Shown piece by piece: positions 5,625-6,394 of a stretch of 6,394 bases of DNA (the first letter of the stretch is position 1; each line of letters opens with the position of its first letter). The translations under genes and the position numbers were made by a program. The notes below the pieces were generated by a model. It was not told where the DNA came from, did not search any database, and saw nothing but the letters and a program-made list of their open reading frames with translations. The stretch comes from an uncultured Phycisphaerales bacterium (GTDB lineage Bacteria; Planctomycetota; Phycisphaerae; Phycisphaerales; UBA1924): assembly GCA_937891445.1 (NCBI GenBank), contig CALAFV010000516.1, positions 1-6,394 of the forward strand, given 5' to 3'.

Positions 5625-5649
5625 GTGTCCTCGTGAAAGGAGTCTGACC

Positions 5650-6294
5650 ATGCGGACCGGATCTCGCCTCGCCATTGTCTGTGGGGCCGCGCTGACCGCC
5701 GCGGCAGCCGCCAACGCCGACAGCATCCAGATCTTCGGCGACACCGCCAACAGCACCGAGGGCCTCGGGAACTTCGAGGGGACGATCACCTACACCCCGA
5801 CCATGGGCAACATGGGCCAACTGCTCATCTCGCTCACCAACACCAGCCCCGCCGCCACCGGCGGGTACATCACCGCGTTCGTCTTCAACACCGGCGACGC
5901 CGTGAACGTCAACGTGGAGTACATCTCCGGGCCCGCCAACTTCAACGGCATCTTCGACGTCAACGGCCAGCCCTTCGGCATGCACTTCGTCGCCGGCGCC
6001 TCGACCAGCGACCAGTTCGAGGGCGGCGGTGCGCCGCAGGGGGGGCTCGGCGTCGGCCAGACCGGGGACTTCGAGTTCAAGATCACCGCCGACAACGCCG
6101 GCGACCTCTCGGCCGAGGACTTCCTGAGCGGGCCGTACGACTTCAACTTCGTTGTTCGCTTCCGCGGCTTCGAGCCCGACGGGTCGGACAAGGTGCCGGC
6201 GGGGGGCACCATGATCCCGCTCCCGACCGCCGGGGCCATGGCCGCAAGCGGGCTGCTGCTCATAGGCGTCCGGCGCCGGCGGCGTGCCGGCTGA
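5650..6294 (+). CDS. Secreted protein with PEP-CTERM-like C-terminal sorting signal
   Basis: A 214-residue exported protein. Residues 1-23 are a signal peptide with an A-N-A cleavage motif before Asp24. The mature body (about 24-187) is rich in Gly, Asn, Phe and Thr, has a predicted beta-sandwich feel, and has no Cys. I recognise no enzymatic motif. The C terminus is a tripartite sorting tail: PLPT at 190-193, a hydrophobic segment at about 194-207 (AGAMAASGLLLIGV), and five Arg at 208-212. This resembles PEP-CTERM signals that exosortases recognise, in a planctomycete-type form where PLPT replaces the classic PEP. It would place the protein at the cell surface or in exopolysaccharide. The start at ATG 5650 follows AAAGGAG (5636-5642) at ideal spacing and begins the signal peptide. 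It is preceded by a structured leader and followed by a long palindrome. No exosortase gene is in the window. Confidence 0.85.
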   Translation: MRTGSRLAIVCGAALTAAAAANADSIQIFGDTANSTEGLGNFEGTITYTPTMGNMGQLLISLTNTSPAATGGYITAFVFNTGDAVNVNVEYISGPANFNGIFDVNGQPFGMHFVAGASTSDQFEGGGAPQGGLGVGQTGDFEFKITADNAGDLSAEDFLSGPYDFNFVVRFRGFEPDGSDKVPAGGTMIPLPTAGAMAASGLLLIGVRRRRRAG

Positions 6295-6323
6295 TCGTTG
6301 CTTCGTCCCGGGAACCTAGGGGT

Positions 6324-6384
6324 GCCTCGATGCCGGGCGGGTCGCCGCGAATCGCGGGCGGCCCGCCCGGCGTTCGTTCGAGGC
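6324..6384. repeat. Long nested palindrome downstream of the surface-protein gene
   Basis: Three stacked pairings share one axis. GCCTCGA (6324-6330) pairs with TCGAGGC (6378-6384). GCCGGGCGGG (6332-6341) pairs with CCCGCCCGGC (6362-6371). CGC-CGCG (6343-6349) pairs with CGCG-G-GCG (6353-6360) around an AAT loop. Together these give about 24 base pairs in 61 bases, with one-sided bulges. It begins 29 bases after the stop at 6294. No T-run follows (AATATCCAAA), so if it ends transcription it does so without the usual U-tract. It could also be an mRNA 3' protective stem or one copy of a dispersed palindromic repeat. Confidence 0.65.
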
Positions 6385-6394
6385 AATATCCAAA

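Overview
The window is very GC-rich (roughly 70% by eye) and reads as ordinary bacterial chromosome with seven protein-coding genes. The best lineage clue is the last gene. It encodes a secreted protein ending in a Pro-Leu-Pro-Thr motif, a short hydrophobic stretch and five arginines. This is the variant PEP-CTERM-like sorting tail I associate with planctomycetes, especially Phycisphaerae. Fully spelled Shine-Dalgarno sites (GGAGG, AGGAG, AAAGGAG), the GC level and the envelope-rich gene set fit that assignment, but it remains an inference.

Layout, left to right. Bases 74-1372 (+) encode a membrane-anchored LysM plus L,D-transpeptidase (YkuD) cell-wall protein. Twelve bases later an alpha/beta hydrolase follows (1385-2206, +), and a hairpin spanning the first gene's stop codon and the second gene's ribosome binding site suggests translational coupling. 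Bases 2289-3128 (+) encode an unusual secreted protein that is about one quarter arginine and carries 14 consecutive Gly-X-Y (collagen-like) triplets. A strong intrinsic terminator (3185-3219) closes this block. Bases 3269-4075 (+) encode a stand-alone nucleotidyltransferase-fold protein. It converges on a small acidic conserved protein on the minus strand (4476-4093). A divergent intergenic region of 187 bases with two inverted repeats separates that gene from a secreted SIMPL/DUF541 protein (4664-5437, +). After a terminator (5501-5522) comes a structured leader (about 5523-5649) that ends in a second terminator-like hairpin just ahead of the PEP-CTERM-like surface protein (5650-6294, +). 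The window ends with a 61-base nested palindrome.

Four of the seven products carry an export signal or membrane anchor (transpeptidase, collagen-like protein, SIMPL protein, sorted surface protein), so the region leans towards the cell envelope. The genes do not form an obvious single pathway. I see no mobile element, integrase, CRISPR array, tRNA, rRNA or phage gene. The points most worth a second look are the Arg-rich collagen-like secreted protein and the riboswitch- or attenuator-like leader ahead of the sorted surface protein.
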